A DNA stretch of 64,000 nt from JABAAE01 sp905480545 (lineage in GTDB: Bacteria > Planctomycetota > Planctomycetia > Pirellulales > Pirellulaceae): the NCBI GenBank assembly GCA_943788025.1, contig CALSOR010000015.1:124001-188000 (forward strand). The letters run 5' to 3'. This document shows, in pieces, positions 1 through 9,022 of this stretch. Under the pieces are notes generated by a model that was given only the letters and a program-made list of their open reading frames with translations, had not been told where the DNA came from and did not search any database. Position 1 is the first letter of the stretch. Each line of letters opens with the position of its first letter. The translations under genes were made by a program, and so were the position numbers.

Positions 1-1001
1 TCTCGTGCCATTCCGGCCGCGCCGATGTATCCCGCATCGCCGCTCAGTGATGCGAATTCGATCAACGTATTTTGTGCACAAATTGGCAAAACAATTTTGT
101 TGACCGATGTGCGAACTCTTTCTAGAAACGTTTTTCCCAACGGATGGTTTGCTCCACCAAAGTTCATCGCTCCGCCGATAATGACCGCCGAAGGATCGAT
201 GGTATGCATGAAAATGGCCATTCCACGCGCGAGGTAGTCGGCGGTATCAATAACTAAATTCAACGCCAGTTGGTCACCCGATTCAGCGGCTTTAGCGATG
301 GTGAGGCCACTAATTTTTTCACCTTTCGCCAAGATATTGGCTAAGCTGCTGGTTTCGCCGGCGAAGAGCGATTCTTCGCAACGTTTTACGATTGCAGTTG
401 CGCTCGCATAAGCTTCCAAATGGCCAGGGATTCCACAGCTGCAAACCCGAGCATCAGGAGACGAATCGATGGTGACATGACCGCATTCGGAACCGTGACT
501 GTTTTCACCGTCAATCGAATTTCCATCAATAATGATTCCACCTCCGACGCCCGTCCCCAGGGTCAGCATCACGATGCTGTCGTGCTTTCGACCGCTACCA
601 ATCCAGAATTCGCCGAACGCTGCGGCCCCAGCGTCATTAGCATAGATCACTGGTTTTTGGCAGGCGTTTTTTAGTTCGTCGCGAATCGGAAAGTTTCTCC
701 ACCCTGGCAGGTTGGGGGGCTCGAGGATCATGCCACGCGGGATATCCATCGTTCCGGGGGTGCCAAGCCCAATTGCGGCGACGGATTCGTAGGAAATCGT
801 GGAGGAGGTAACCAACGCATCGATCGTTTGTTTCATCCGCTCGACAGCGATGGAGACTCCCGCTTGGTCCTCGGTCGGGAAGCTGGAATAACCGATCGTT
901 CGTCCATTGTCGTCGACGATTCCTATTTTTATGCTCGTACCGCCAACATCAACGCCCACAAAGAACGGCGGGGTTGCATTGTCCAAAGTGACTGTTTCCA
1001 C
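1..1001 (-). CDS. ROK family sugar kinase (glucokinase-like), 3' end cut by window edge
   Basis: The reverse strand encodes a ROK-family kinase, which phosphorylates glucose or a related sugar with ATP in the cytoplasm. Visible in order: GVDVGGTSIKIGIVD (ATP-binding DxGGT loop), a central ANDAGAAAFGE stretch matching the catalytic region, LTLGTGVGGGIIIDG, then SECGHVTID followed by CSCGIPGHLEAY, the C-x-C-G-x-x-G-H zinc-type motif of the family. The gene runs off base 1, so the C-terminal residues are missing. I chose the GTG at 1001 because ACGGAAAACGGA lies just upstream and no ATG is in frame before it. The exact sugar cannot be told from sequence; glucokinase is the usual annotation, N-acetylmannosamine or fructose kinase are possible. 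It is divergent from the Asp-rich gene to the right. Confidence 0.88.
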   Translation of the reverse strand, partial: METVTLDNATPPFFVGVDVGGTSIKIGIVDDNGRTIGYSSFPTEDQAGVSIAVERMKQTIDALVTSSTISYESVAAIGLGTPGTMDIPRGMILEPPNLPGWRNFPIRDELKNACQKPVIYANDAGAAAFGEFWIGSGRKHDSIVMLTLGTGVGGGIIIDGNSIDGENSHGSECGHVTIDSSPDARVCSCGIPGHLEAYASATAIVKRCEESLFAGETSSLANILAKGEKISGLTIAKAAESGDQLALNLVIDTADYLARGMAIFMHTIDPSAVIIGGAMNFGGANHPLGKTFLERVRTSVNKIVLPICAQNTLIEFASLSGDAGYIGAAGMAR

Positions 1002-1464
1002 AATTAAATCCGTTTTCCGTGCTGTTAGTACTGCAAATTCGCCTGGTTTTGAAAAGCTTCCAAGCTGGGTCTGTAGTATATTACATCGTTTAAGAATTCA
1101 TGAAGCGCGGAATAAACTTTGTCTTATCAGCGAAGGACCTGTTGATGACTAGCTGTTTTTGTTCACAGAAGTCAAGCGAAGCAAATTGGATGCGGCCGAA
1201 CAGGTTAAGAAAAGCGTAGAATTGACGCTAGGATTCGCATCTGATCGGCGAATTCGTCGCGAAGTTCCGTTCTTTCCCCATTTAGCATTGTTGTCTTTCC
1301 CGTTAAACTGTTTTCTTGAATTACATGTGCGTTTCCATATGGATATTTGTCCACGTGTTGGTTTTTATCGGCCAGTAAGACGAAATCCATATCCTCGCTT
1401 TTTGTTCCGTCTCCACACTTTTCAGCTTCTCAGTCGACTCGCACGGCAAAGAAGGTAATTGCAT
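1002..1464. other. Divergent intergenic region
   Basis: About 460 bases separate the ROK kinase (reverse) from the Asp-rich gene (forward), so it should hold both promoters. I see no convincing gene, repeat or RNA; the open frames here lack family features and good ribosome binding sites. Confidence 0.4.
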
Positions 1465-1836
1465 ATGCACGTCAGTTTTCCGACCACACTTACACCATCC
1501 CTATCCTTCGGCGAATCCGACACCGTTAAAACGGAAGAAGACTTTTATGTTGGAAGGTCTTCTTCGTCGAATCCGGAATTGAGCGACGACGATGACGACG
1601 ACGACGATGACGACGACGACGACGACGATGACGATTTTGTAGAAGACGACGACATCGAAGAGGCGGACGAAAACGCGGACGAGTACGCGGACTTTGATGA
1701 GGAAGACTTCGACGACGACTTCGACGACGACTTCGAGGAAGAAGTTGACGGCGAATACGAGATCGACGATGACGAGTTCGCTGACAATGTCGTGGATATG
1801 CCGCCAGTGGAAGACGAAGACATTCCAGGCGCCTAG
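1465..1836 (+). CDS. Poly-aspartate acidic protein, function unknown
   Basis: Predicted 123-aa protein, extremely acidic, with no recognised domain. After about 38 ordinary residues comes an uninterrupted run of about 17 Asp encoded by mixed GAC/GAT codons (about 1586-1636), then a Glu/Asp/Phe-rich part with a repeated DDDF pattern and a less acidic tail ending EDEDIPGA. The ATG at 1465 is preceded by AAGAAGG at suitable spacing; an in-frame TTG at 1459 is less likely. A hairpin terminator follows at 1869. Very acidic small proteins of this kind are common in planctomycetes near housekeeping genes and may bind cations or basic partners, which is inference. The mixed codon use in the Asp run and the terminator support a real gene, but low complexity makes the call moderate. 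Confidence 0.6.
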   Translation: MHVSFPTTLTPSLSFGESDTVKTEEDFYVGRSSSSNPELSDDDDDDDDDDDDDDDDDFVEDDDIEEADENADEYADFDEEDFDDDFDDDFEEEVDGEYEIDDDEFADNVVDMPPVEDEDIPGA

Positions 1837-1868
1837 TTCGCTCGTCAGAAAACTTGATCCAAATGAAA

Positions 1869-1905
1869 CGAGCGATTGTCACTGCAATGGCTCGTTTTTT
1901 GTTTT
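1869..1905 (+). terminator. Rho-independent terminator after the Asp-rich gene
   Basis: Stem CGAGC (1869-1873) pairs with GCTCG (1890-1894), extended inward by ATTG/CAAT, and is followed by TTTTTTGTTTT. It sits between the Asp-rich gene and ileS and suggests separate transcription. Confidence 0.8.
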
Positions 1906-1972
1906 ACGGATTCAATGTTTCATCTCTTTTGATTATTAACTCTATCATTTCATTCTTTGAAAAATTATCAGC

Positions 1973-4900
1973 ATGTTTAAGGAAGTTGTCGGTCAGGTCA
2001 GTTTTCCAAAGCAGGAAGAAGAAGTTCTCAAGTTTTGGAAAGAAGAAGATATTTACGAGCAGTCGCTGCAACAGCGGGCTGACGCGCCGAAATTTGTTTT
2101 CTTTGAAGGGCCGCCTACGGCCAACGGTTTGCCACATCCAGGGCATTGCCTGACGCGTGCGATCAAAGATGTCTTTCCACGCTACAAAACAATGCGTGGA
2201 TTCTTTTGTCAACGCAAAGCCGGTTGGGATACACACGGTTTGCCTGTCGAAGTAGAGGTCTGCAAAGAGCTGGGCATTCATTCGAAGGAGGACATCGAGG
2301 AATTCGGCGTTGAGCCGTTTATTCATAAATGTCAACAATCGGTGTGGCGTTACATGCGTGAGTGGGAACGCTTAACCGAGCGTTTGGGATTTTGGGTCAA
2401 TCTCGATGAGGCCTATGTGACCTACCATCAAAGCTACGTCGAAAGCGTTTGGTGGTCCCTCAAGAATTTTTTCGATCGCGGACTGCTCTATCAAGGTCAC
2501 AAAATCGTTTGGTGGTGGGCACAAGGTGGAACCGCGCTTTCCAGCGGCGAGGTAGGTGAAGGATATCGTGAAGTCGCCGACCCAAGCGTCTATGTCAAGT
2601 TTCCCCTGATCGATGATCCCGAGACTTCATTATTGGTTTGGACCACCACTCCATGGACTCTTCCCAGTAATCAATGGACGGCCGTTCATCCAGAGCTTGA
2701 TTATTCAAAAGTATCGCTCGCTAATTCCAACGAAAATTTGATTATCGCCAGTGAACTGGTAGAGAAGATCGCCGAAAAATCGAAGTCGGAATTCACGGTG
2801 CTTGAAACATTCAAGGGCTCGGAGTTGGTCGGCAAACGCTACACGCCGCCGTTTGATTACTTTCACAAAGACCTCGGTGAGGATACGGGCCAGCTCAAAG
2901 ATGGGGGTACTGAAGCGGTCGGTTGGAGAATCCTTTCTGCCGAATTTGTGACCGTTGACAGCGGAACCGGGCTGGTTCATCAGGCTCCTGCGTTTGGTGA
3001 AGTCGACTACGAGGTTTTAATCGAGGACCAAAAACGTTTTGTTGAAGGCGAGGGGCCACAAATGATTTGTGCCGTTGGGCCGGATGGGAAATTCACGGAA
3101 CTCGTATCCGATTATGCGGGGCAATGGGTCAAAGACGCGGATAAACAAATCCAACGCGATCTCAAGGCCCGCGGGATTTTGTTTCATCAGGAGCAATACC
3201 TTCACGATTACCCGTTCTGCTGGCGATCTGATCAGGACCCGCTCATCCAGTACCCTCGAAAAAGTTGGTTCGTACGAACCACCCAATTTAAAGATAAATT
3301 GCTGGAGAACAATTCGAAAATCAATTGGCTTCCCGAGCATATCAAGACCGGTCGATTTGGCAAGTTCCTTGAATCAAATGTTGATTGGGCCCTTTCTCGA
3401 GAGCGTTTTTGGGGAACGCCGCTACCCATTTGGGTGTGTCAGGAAACTGGTAAGCAGGAGGCCGTTGGCGGATATGACGAATTGATGGCCAAGGCGGGCG
3501 TGACTGGAATGGAGAGTTGGGAGAAGGCGAAAGCCGAGAATCCAGAGTTGCCCGAGGATTTGAAGGTCCATAAGCCCTACATCGACGATATCACCTATGA
3601 TTCGCCGTTTGCCGATGGCGCCAAAATGAAACGCGTTACCGAAGTGATCGACTGTTGGTATGACAGTGGTGCGATGCCGTTCGCGCAATGGGGTTATCCA
3701 CACCAAAATAAAGATGCTTTTGCCGACCAATTTCCGGCAGATTTTATTAGCGAGGCGGTCGATCAAACGCGTGGTTGGTTTTACAGTCAATTGGCGATCA
3801 GCACTTTGCTGTTTTCAAAGGATGAAGATGGTGAAGTCATAAATGAAGCCGCGCTCGAATATCCCCACCCGTTCAAAAATTGCATTGTCCTTGGATTGAT
3901 GTTGAGTGAATGGTGGGAACAGAAAGCAAAATTGGTTGAGAAAGGGAAGCAGCCAATTCGATCGATGAATATCGAAGACGCTCAGAAAGAGATGGGCGCC
4001 GGTAACTTTGATCATCAAATCGGTAAGATGTCAAAGCAGAAACGGAATTACAGCGAGCCATCGAGTATTTTTGATTCGTATGGTGCTGACGTTTTGCGTT
4101 GGTATTTTTTCGCGAATCAGCCACCTTGGACGCAAATTCGTTACAGCGAACAGCAAATCAAGGACAGCATTCCAGAATTTCTTTTACGGCTTTGGAACGT
4201 CTACGGGTTTTTCGTTAATTATGCGCGTCCCGACGGTTTTGATCCCCAAAAGTTCCTTTCGGAAGGCGGCGGTGAGCTGGCAGATAAATCGCAAGTCGAC
4301 GCCTCTGATTTCGCAATGGCGACTGGCTTCAGGCCGGTATCGGAACGCAGTCAACTGGACCGCTGGGTGATCAGCGAGTTAAATAGCTGCATCAAAGCGG
4401 TGGTGGCATCGATGGATAATTTTGAAAACTACGTCGCGTGTCAAACGTTGAACGATTTCGTTGACGGCTTGAGCAACTGGTACGTACGTCGGTCTCGTGA
4501 CCGTTTCTGGTCGAAGGATAAGACTTCGCAAGACAAACACGATGCGTATTGGACGCTGTATGAATGCTTGCTCTCGACATGCAAGATGATCGCGCCGTTC
4601 ACTCCATTTATTGCCGAATCGATGTGGCACAATCTTACCAATGGACTTTCAGGGAAAGCACTGTCAAGCATCCATCTTTGTGATTACCCGATGGCTGATG
4701 ACTCGCAGATTGATACGACGCTGTCGCAGCAAATGTCGGTGCTACGGGAGATCGCATCGCTTGGTCGATCCGCTCGGATGGATGCGAAACTGAAGGTTCG
4801 CCAGCCACTTGCGGGGGTGGAGGTCATTCTCAGTGACGCAAGTCATCAGGCTTGGCTCGATGAAAACGCGGACATTTTGAAAGAAGAGCTCAATGTTAAA

Positions 4901-5470
4901 GAGATCAAGTTTACGCAGAATGCGGATCAATACATTTCGTATTTGGTGCAACCAAACTTTAAACGTTTAGGACAGCGCGTGCGCCACCTGATGCCAAAAG
5001 TGAAGAAGGCATTGGGTGAGGCGGACGGCGCAGAACTTTTGCAGCAGTTTAATGACATAGGAAAAGTTGTTTTGGATTTTGATGGCGAGACGGTCGAACT
5101 TGATAACGAAGATATCGAGGTTCGATTGCAGGCCAAAGAAGGCTGGTCGGCGGCCCAAGGCAAATCGTCCGTTGTTGTTTTGTCCACCGACTTGTCAGAT
5201 GAGTTAATCCGAGAAGGCTATGCCCGCGATTTGGTACGCTACATTCAGGACCTTCGCAAGGAAACCGGTCTTGATTTCAATGACGAAATCGAGCTGGCGT
5301 TGGTAACTGAATCGGGTGACTTGGCAAAAGCGATCGAAGAAAATGCTGCAACGGTTCAAACCGAGGTTCAGGCGAAAAGTCTGTCTTCAACGCAATTGCA
5401 GGATGCCTCAACGACTGAGAAATCAGTCGGTGATTTCTCAGTCCAGATTTCGATTCGAAAAGTGAATTGA
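1973..5470 (+). CDS. ileS: Isoleucine--tRNA ligase, archaeal/eukaryotic-like type
   Basis: Cytoplasmic class I synthetase charging tRNA(Ile). 1165 aa. The HIGH signature appears as PHPGH at residues 54-58 within GPPTANGLPHPGH; the KMSKS loop is KMSKQKRNY starting near residue 685. WDTHGLPVE follows the first motif, as in IleRS, and WTTTPWTLPSN marks the CP1 editing domain. The KMSKxKxNY loop resembles eukaryotic and archaeal IleRS (type 2) rather than the KMSKSKGN of common bacterial enzymes, and the C-terminus has no Cys-rich zinc finger. Type 2 enzymes are the class linked to mupirocin tolerance in other bacteria. The ATG at 1973 is clear, though the ribosome binding site is weak. Transcribed convergently with the coiled-coil gene; a hairpin lies between them. 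Confidence 0.96.
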   Translation: MFKEVVGQVSFPKQEEEVLKFWKEEDIYEQSLQQRADAPKFVFFEGPPTANGLPHPGHCLTRAIKDVFPRYKTMRGFFCQRKAGWDTHGLPVEVEVCKELGIHSKEDIEEFGVEPFIHKCQQSVWRYMREWERLTERLGFWVNLDEAYVTYHQSYVESVWWSLKNFFDRGLLYQGHKIVWWWAQGGTALSSGEVGEGYREVADPSVYVKFPLIDDPETSLLVWTTTPWTLPSNQWTAVHPELDYSKVSLANSNENLIIASELVEKIAEKSKSEFTVLETFKGSELVGKRYTPPFDYFHKDLGEDTGQLKDGGTEAVGWRILSAEFVTVDSGTGLVHQAPAFGEVDYEVLIEDQKRFVEGEGPQMICAVGPDGKFTELVSDYAGQWVKDADKQIQRDLKARGILFHQEQYLHDYPFCWRSDQDPLIQYPRKSWFVRTTQFKDKLLENNSKINWLPEHIKTGRFGKFLESNVDWALSRERFWGTPLPIWVCQETGKQEAVGGYDELMAKAGVTGMESWEKAKAENPELPEDLKVHKPYIDDITYDSPFADGAKMKRVTEVIDCWYDSGAMPFAQWGYPHQNKDAFADQFPADFISEAVDQTRGWFYSQLAISTLLFSKDEDGEVINEAALEYPHPFKNCIVLGLMLSEWWEQKAKLVEKGKQPIRSMNIEDAQKEMGAGNFDHQIGKMSKQKRNYSEPSSIFDSYGADVLRWYFFANQPPWTQIRYSEQQIKDSIPEFLLRLWNVYGFFVNYARPDGFDPQKFLSEGGGELADKSQVDASDFAMATGFRPVSERSQLDRWVISELNSCIKAVVASMDNFENYVACQTLNDFVDGLSNWYVRRSRDRFWSKDKTSQDKHDAYWTLYECLLSTCKMIAPFTPFIAESMWHNLTNGLSGKALSSIHLCDYPMADDSQIDTTLSQQMSVLREIASLGRSARMDAKLKVRQPLAGVEVILSDASHQAWLDENADILKEELNVKEIKFTQNADQYISYLVQPNFKRLGQRVRHLMPKVKKALGEADGAELLQQFNDIGKVVLDFDGETVELDNEDIEVRLQAKEGWSAAQGKSSVVVLSTDLSDELIREGYARDLVRYIQDLRKETGLDFNDEIELALVTESGDLAKAIEENAATVQTEVQAKSLSSTQLQDASTTEKSVGDFSVQISIRKVN

Positions 5471-5531
5471 TTTGCAAGTCGGTTTCGCTGCAGGGATTGC
5501 CGATTCGTTCCCACTATTTTGAAGTCATGGT

Positions 5532-5554
5532 ATCAGCGGCACTTTGCCGCTGAT
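5532..5554. terminator. Hairpin between convergent genes
   Basis: ATCAGCGGC (5532-5540), loop ACTTT, GCCGCTGAT (5546-5554): a perfect 9-bp stem between ileS and the convergent coiled-coil gene. Neither side has a strong T tract, so termination from either direction is plausible but unproven. Confidence 0.5.
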
Positions 5555-5567
5555 GCCGAAAAACGAA

Positions 5568-6362
5568 TCAAGCGTTGCTTGCCGAGTTCTCTGTCATTCG
5601 CGTAGTGCGGTTTAGGACTGCTTTCTTTTCAGGAGCCGGTGGTTCCTTCGGTTCGGCAGGTGTTTTAGACTTTTCTGCTTGGGCCAACGCATCGACAATC
5701 ATCTTTTTGAGTTTTTCTTCCATCTTTTTATTGGATTCGGCCATTCTCTCATTAAGGCTCTTGGTGACCTGCTCGGAGACGTCTTTGTCAATCAAACTTT
5801 CGATGTCTTTCTTGAGCATTTCAAATTTCGACGATGTCTGCTTTTCTATTTTGACAAAGGAGCTTCTGTTACCGTCACTCAGGGCCTTTGAATAATTCTC
5901 GAGAGACTTTTTGAGGTTGTCCTCCGCAGCAGCAAGCGAAGTTTGATTGGCGACTATTAGCTCTTTTTTCGCCGCAGCAACCTTTGCCTCGGTCTTGGTC
6001 TTGATTTCGGCAAGTTCTGCTGCAGCCAACGCCGCGATTCTAGTTTTTTCTTCGGCCACAATTTTGTCTGCTTCAGCTCGCATTGCGACAAGTTCTTGCT
6101 TCAATGATTCGCGAAGGGACGCGGCCTCTTGTTGGATTTGGGCCGACGCAGAGGCCGACAAGTCACTACGCGCAGAATCGACTTGTGCATCGAGGTTCGC
6201 ATTCAATTGATGCTGCAATTCCATCTTCATTTCGGCTTTTAACGCCTCTCGACGACGGCGAAACAGGATTTGGCCGCTGCTCAGTTCGGCGACCATCGAC
6301 AATAACACAAGGCCTGCCACAAAGGAGCAAAGTCTGTGTGGTGCCATTTTTAATACAAACAT
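5568..6362 (-). CDS. Secreted or membrane-anchored coiled-coil protein
   Basis: 264-aa protein of unknown function. An N-terminal hydrophobic segment (CSFVAGLVLLSMVAELSSG, about residues 10-30) looks like a signal peptide or anchor. The rest is Ala/Glu/Lys-rich with heptad character to about residue 230, typical of a long coiled coil, and ends in a Pro-rich, basic tail (PAEPKEPPAPEKK). It probably forms a fibrous periplasmic structure; no enzyme motif is seen. I chose ATG 6362 because GGAG lies 7 bases upstream; a longer frame begins at 6434, and ATG 6347 is a shorter option. Upstream, dapL is divergent. Confidence 0.75.
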   Translation of the reverse strand: MFVLKMAPHRLCSFVAGLVLLSMVAELSSGQILFRRRREALKAEMKMELQHQLNANLDAQVDSARSDLSASASAQIQQEAASLRESLKQELVAMRAEADKIVAEEKTRIAALAAAELAEIKTKTEAKVAAAKKELIVANQTSLAAAEDNLKKSLENYSKALSDGNRSSFVKIEKQTSSKFEMLKKDIESLIDKDVSEQVTKSLNERMAESNKKMEEKLKKMIVDALAQAEKSKTPAEPKEPPAPEKKAVLNRTTRMTENSASNA

Positions 6363-6656
6363 CAGGAACTCCGATATCAGAGAGAATAACTTGCAGTCAA
6401 ATTCCCACCCTAATTTGTTGGACTGGCGTGTCAATTGACCTATTTAAAATGAATCGTAATAGTCTGCCTAATCAATTAATCTTTTGCACTAGGCCTACAT
6501 TAACTGCATCGCTCGTTTTGTCGGAATAATTAGATTAAACAGCACTGCAGTGATTTGGATTCTCGCCACGGTGTCGGGGCACTAAGCGGTTGAAGAATTG
6601 TGTTTTTGTCGGTAGAACATCAATTCCACATTTTTTTCCAAACGCAATCAATAGCA

Positions 6657-7883
6657 ATGGCCCAGATCAACGACCATTTTTTAAAACTAAAAGCAGGGTA
6701 TCTTTTTCCGGAAATTGCCCGTCGCGTCAACGCGTTCACCGAAGCAAACCCTGATGCCAAGATCATCAAGATGGGAATTGGAGACGTAACGGAACCGCTT
6801 CCTGAAGCTATCGTGTCGGCCATGCATGGCGCCGTCGACGAAATGGCAAATAGAGATACGTTTCGCGGTTATGGACCTGAGCAGGGTTATGACTTCTTAC
6901 GGAACGCGATTGTTGAGAATAATTACGCAGGCATGAATATTGATGCGGATGAAATCTTCGTTTCCGATGGTTCAAAATGTGATTCCGGGAACATCCTGGA
7001 CATCTTTGGACATGGAAATAAGATCGCAATCACCGATCCCGTTTATCCCGTCTACGTGGACACCAATGTTATGGCCGGAAATACCGGCCAAGCAGACGAA
7101 TCAGGGAAATACGGCGGACTATTGTACATTCCCGTGACGGAAGAGAACGAATTTGTTCCGGCGGTTCCCAGTGAACCTGTCGATCTGATTTATCTTTGCT
7201 TCCCGAACAATCCAACTGGAACCGTGGTTGGAAAGAATGTTCTAAAAAAGTGGGTTGATTACGCCAAGGCAAACGACGCAATTATTTTGTTTGACGCTGC
7301 CTACGAAGCGTTTGTGACCCAGGACGATATCCCCAGATCCATCTTTGAAATAGAGGGTGCTCATCAGGTTGCCATTGAGTTTCGCAGCTTCAGTAAAAAC
7401 GCAGGCTTTACCGGGACCCGATGTGGATACACCGTTGTACCGAAAACTCTCATGGGTACGACTTCGTCTGGCGAAAAGACATCAATCCACTCGCTGTGGA
7501 ATAGACGGCAATCGACCAAGTTTAACGGTGTCTCGTATCCGATCCAGGTTGGTGCGGCAGCTGCATTTAGCCCTGATGGGAAAAAGCAAATTGCCGAATT
7601 AATTTCGTTTTATTTGACCAACGCAGGTTTGTTACGAGCAGGGCTGGAATCACTTGGAATGAAAGTTTACGGCGGTATCAACGCACCGTACGTTTGGCTT
7701 AAGACTCCGGGCAGTTTGTCGAGTTGGGGATTTTTTGATGACCTGTTAGGAAAGACGAATTTGGTTGGAACACCAGGAAGCGGATTCGGCTCGGCTGGTG
7801 AGGGCTACTTCCGCTTGAGTGCATTTAACAGTCGAGCAAACATTGAAGAAGCCGTAGAGCGATTGAAAAAGTTCTTTGCCTAA
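6657..7883 (+). CDS. dapL: LL-diaminopimelate aminotransferase
   Basis: PLP enzyme converting tetrahydrodipicolinate plus glutamate directly to LL-diaminopimelate, the short route to lysine and peptidoglycan precursor seen in planctomycetes, chlamydiae and plants. 408 aa, the family's usual size. Evidence: GIGDVTEPLP near the N-terminus, FRGYGPEQGYDFLR, CFPNNPTGTVV (substrate-binding NPTG), FDAAYEAFV (Asp and Tyr that hold PLP), and SFSKNAGFTGTRCGY with the Schiff-base Lys near residue 247. The frame is open 19 codons further upstream, but the ATG at 6657 gives the conserved MAQINDHFLKLKAGYLFPEI start. It stands alone, divergent from the coiled-coil gene. Confidence 0.96.
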   Translation: MAQINDHFLKLKAGYLFPEIARRVNAFTEANPDAKIIKMGIGDVTEPLPEAIVSAMHGAVDEMANRDTFRGYGPEQGYDFLRNAIVENNYAGMNIDADEIFVSDGSKCDSGNILDIFGHGNKIAITDPVYPVYVDTNVMAGNTGQADESGKYGGLLYIPVTEENEFVPAVPSEPVDLIYLCFPNNPTGTVVGKNVLKKWVDYAKANDAIILFDAAYEAFVTQDDIPRSIFEIEGAHQVAIEFRSFSKNAGFTGTRCGYTVVPKTLMGTTSSGEKTSIHSLWNRRQSTKFNGVSYPIQVGAAAAFSPDGKKQIAELISFYLTNAGLLRAGLESLGMKVYGGINAPYVWLKTPGSLSSWGFFDDLLGKTNLVGTPGSGFGSAGEGYFRLSAFNSRANIEEAVERLKKFFA

Positions 7884-8105
7884 ACGGTTTGCGGCGATTG
7901 GTTTTGATAAGGCGTGGCAAATTGAACTTAACAGGCTGCCGGTCTTTTTTATTCCAGTTCTTTAAACTGGATCGTGATTGCGTTGGCTATCGACTGGGCG
8001 TGGTTTCAGGGATCTTGAGAAGTCGAATGTGGAAGCGTTAAGCGGTTCAAGTAGAAGTTTTCGTTCCTCCACAAGATAAAAGGAAAGTCGTTCGAGTGAC
8101 GAGAC

Positions 8106-8133
8106 GTCCGACCGACATTGAAGTCGTTCGGAC
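8106..8133. other. Hairpin with 11-bp stem
   Basis: GTCCGACCGAC (8106-8116), loop ATTGAA, GTCGTTCGGAC (8123-8133): 10 of 11 positions pair. No T tract follows on either side, so it may be a structured RNA or protein site rather than a terminator. Confidence 0.4.
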
Positions 8134-8413
8134 GGGATTAGCTCCTGGTCCAGCATCCGAACTATTTCTACCCGTTGCAAACCGGTAACCCGATCGAGTG
8201 GCCAGTCATGCCAGACAGAAAAGCGAGCGGGGCTCGATGCCCGCTTGATTGGCTTTGCTAACTACCGATGGCTGTAGATCCGCAGATTCGCTCATTTTGA
8301 TTCATTCTGGTTCCTGGCTCGACAGCGGCATCGTAATGACAGCGGAATCTGCGATTGGAGATTCAGCGTTTGAATGCCTGCATGTTGCGCGGCGGTTTCC
8401 CTTCGGGGATTTT

Positions 8414-8686
8414 GGTTCTTCTGCAAAGTTTGTGGGTGAGGGTCGATTTTACGATGAAGACATCTTTCTCCGGCTTTCCAACAAAGGCAATGTCTTTGCC
8501 GTCTTACGAATCCAGCATAAATCTGGCGAGCAAACGATGGCTGGCTCCGACGAAAGCAAAAACGCAGGAAAAACGGCGGGTTTATCGTATTACTTAAAAC
8601 GGAATCCAAGTCTTGTTAACTTCCACTCAGTGATTTTTCGTCTGAACACTTTCCCAAAATTCACCCACAAACTTTGCAGAAGAACC
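8414..8686. repeat. 26-bp perfect inverted repeats flanking 221 bp
   Basis: The left arm 8414-8439 begins GGTTCTTCTGCAAAGTTTGT. The right arm 8661-8686 is its exact reverse complement over 26 bases. The enclosed 221 bases contain no gene. Two readings fit: a small non-autonomous transposon (outer ends starting GGTTCTT recall ISL3-family termini), or an invertible segment placed 336 bases before the adhesin start. Flanking bases share only ATTTT-like sequence, so no clear target duplication supports the first reading, and no recombinase lies nearby to support the second. Confidence 0.75.
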
Positions 8687-9022
8687 TAATTTTTCAGGCT
8701 TGATTAAGCCCTTCTTGGATTCGCCTGAGAGATTCGGTTTCAAGAATTATCGACGGATCATCTCACCTCGCTTTTTGGGTGCGTTTCAGTTGAACGCATT
8801 AAACCAATTCTGCGGGTTTCAGCGGTGTTATCCGGATATCTTCTACATTACGCATCTTCAATAAAACCGCCTGGTTATCGCTGCGGATACGTGATTTGTC
8901 GGACGGAAATCGAATTCATTCAGACGGTGGATTTCAGTGCGGCATAAATTTCTATTTGAATTTATTGCGTTTCGGCGGAGACCGGTGCGCCGACTCACAT
9001 TCGGATTTGCCAGACCCGCATC

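Larger units (their letters stand above)
7884..9022. other. Long intergenic region upstream of the adhesin gene
   Basis: About 1.1 kb without a supportable gene. It holds a hairpin at 8106-8133 and a 26-bp perfect inverted repeat spanning 8414-8686. Open frames (for example 8249-8689 forward and 8292-8609 reverse) show no family signature, and both run through the repeat arms, so I treat them as chance frames. Confidence 0.5.

Noticed and set aside
1526..1882. Reverse-strand open frames rich in Arg or Ser opposite the Asp-rich gene
   Set aside because: They are produced by the GAC/GAT repeat read backwards; composition is pure low complexity and the forward frame has the ribosome binding site and terminator.
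8249..8689. Forward 146-codon frame through the inverted repeat
   Set aside because: Runs through both repeat arms and lacks any family pattern.
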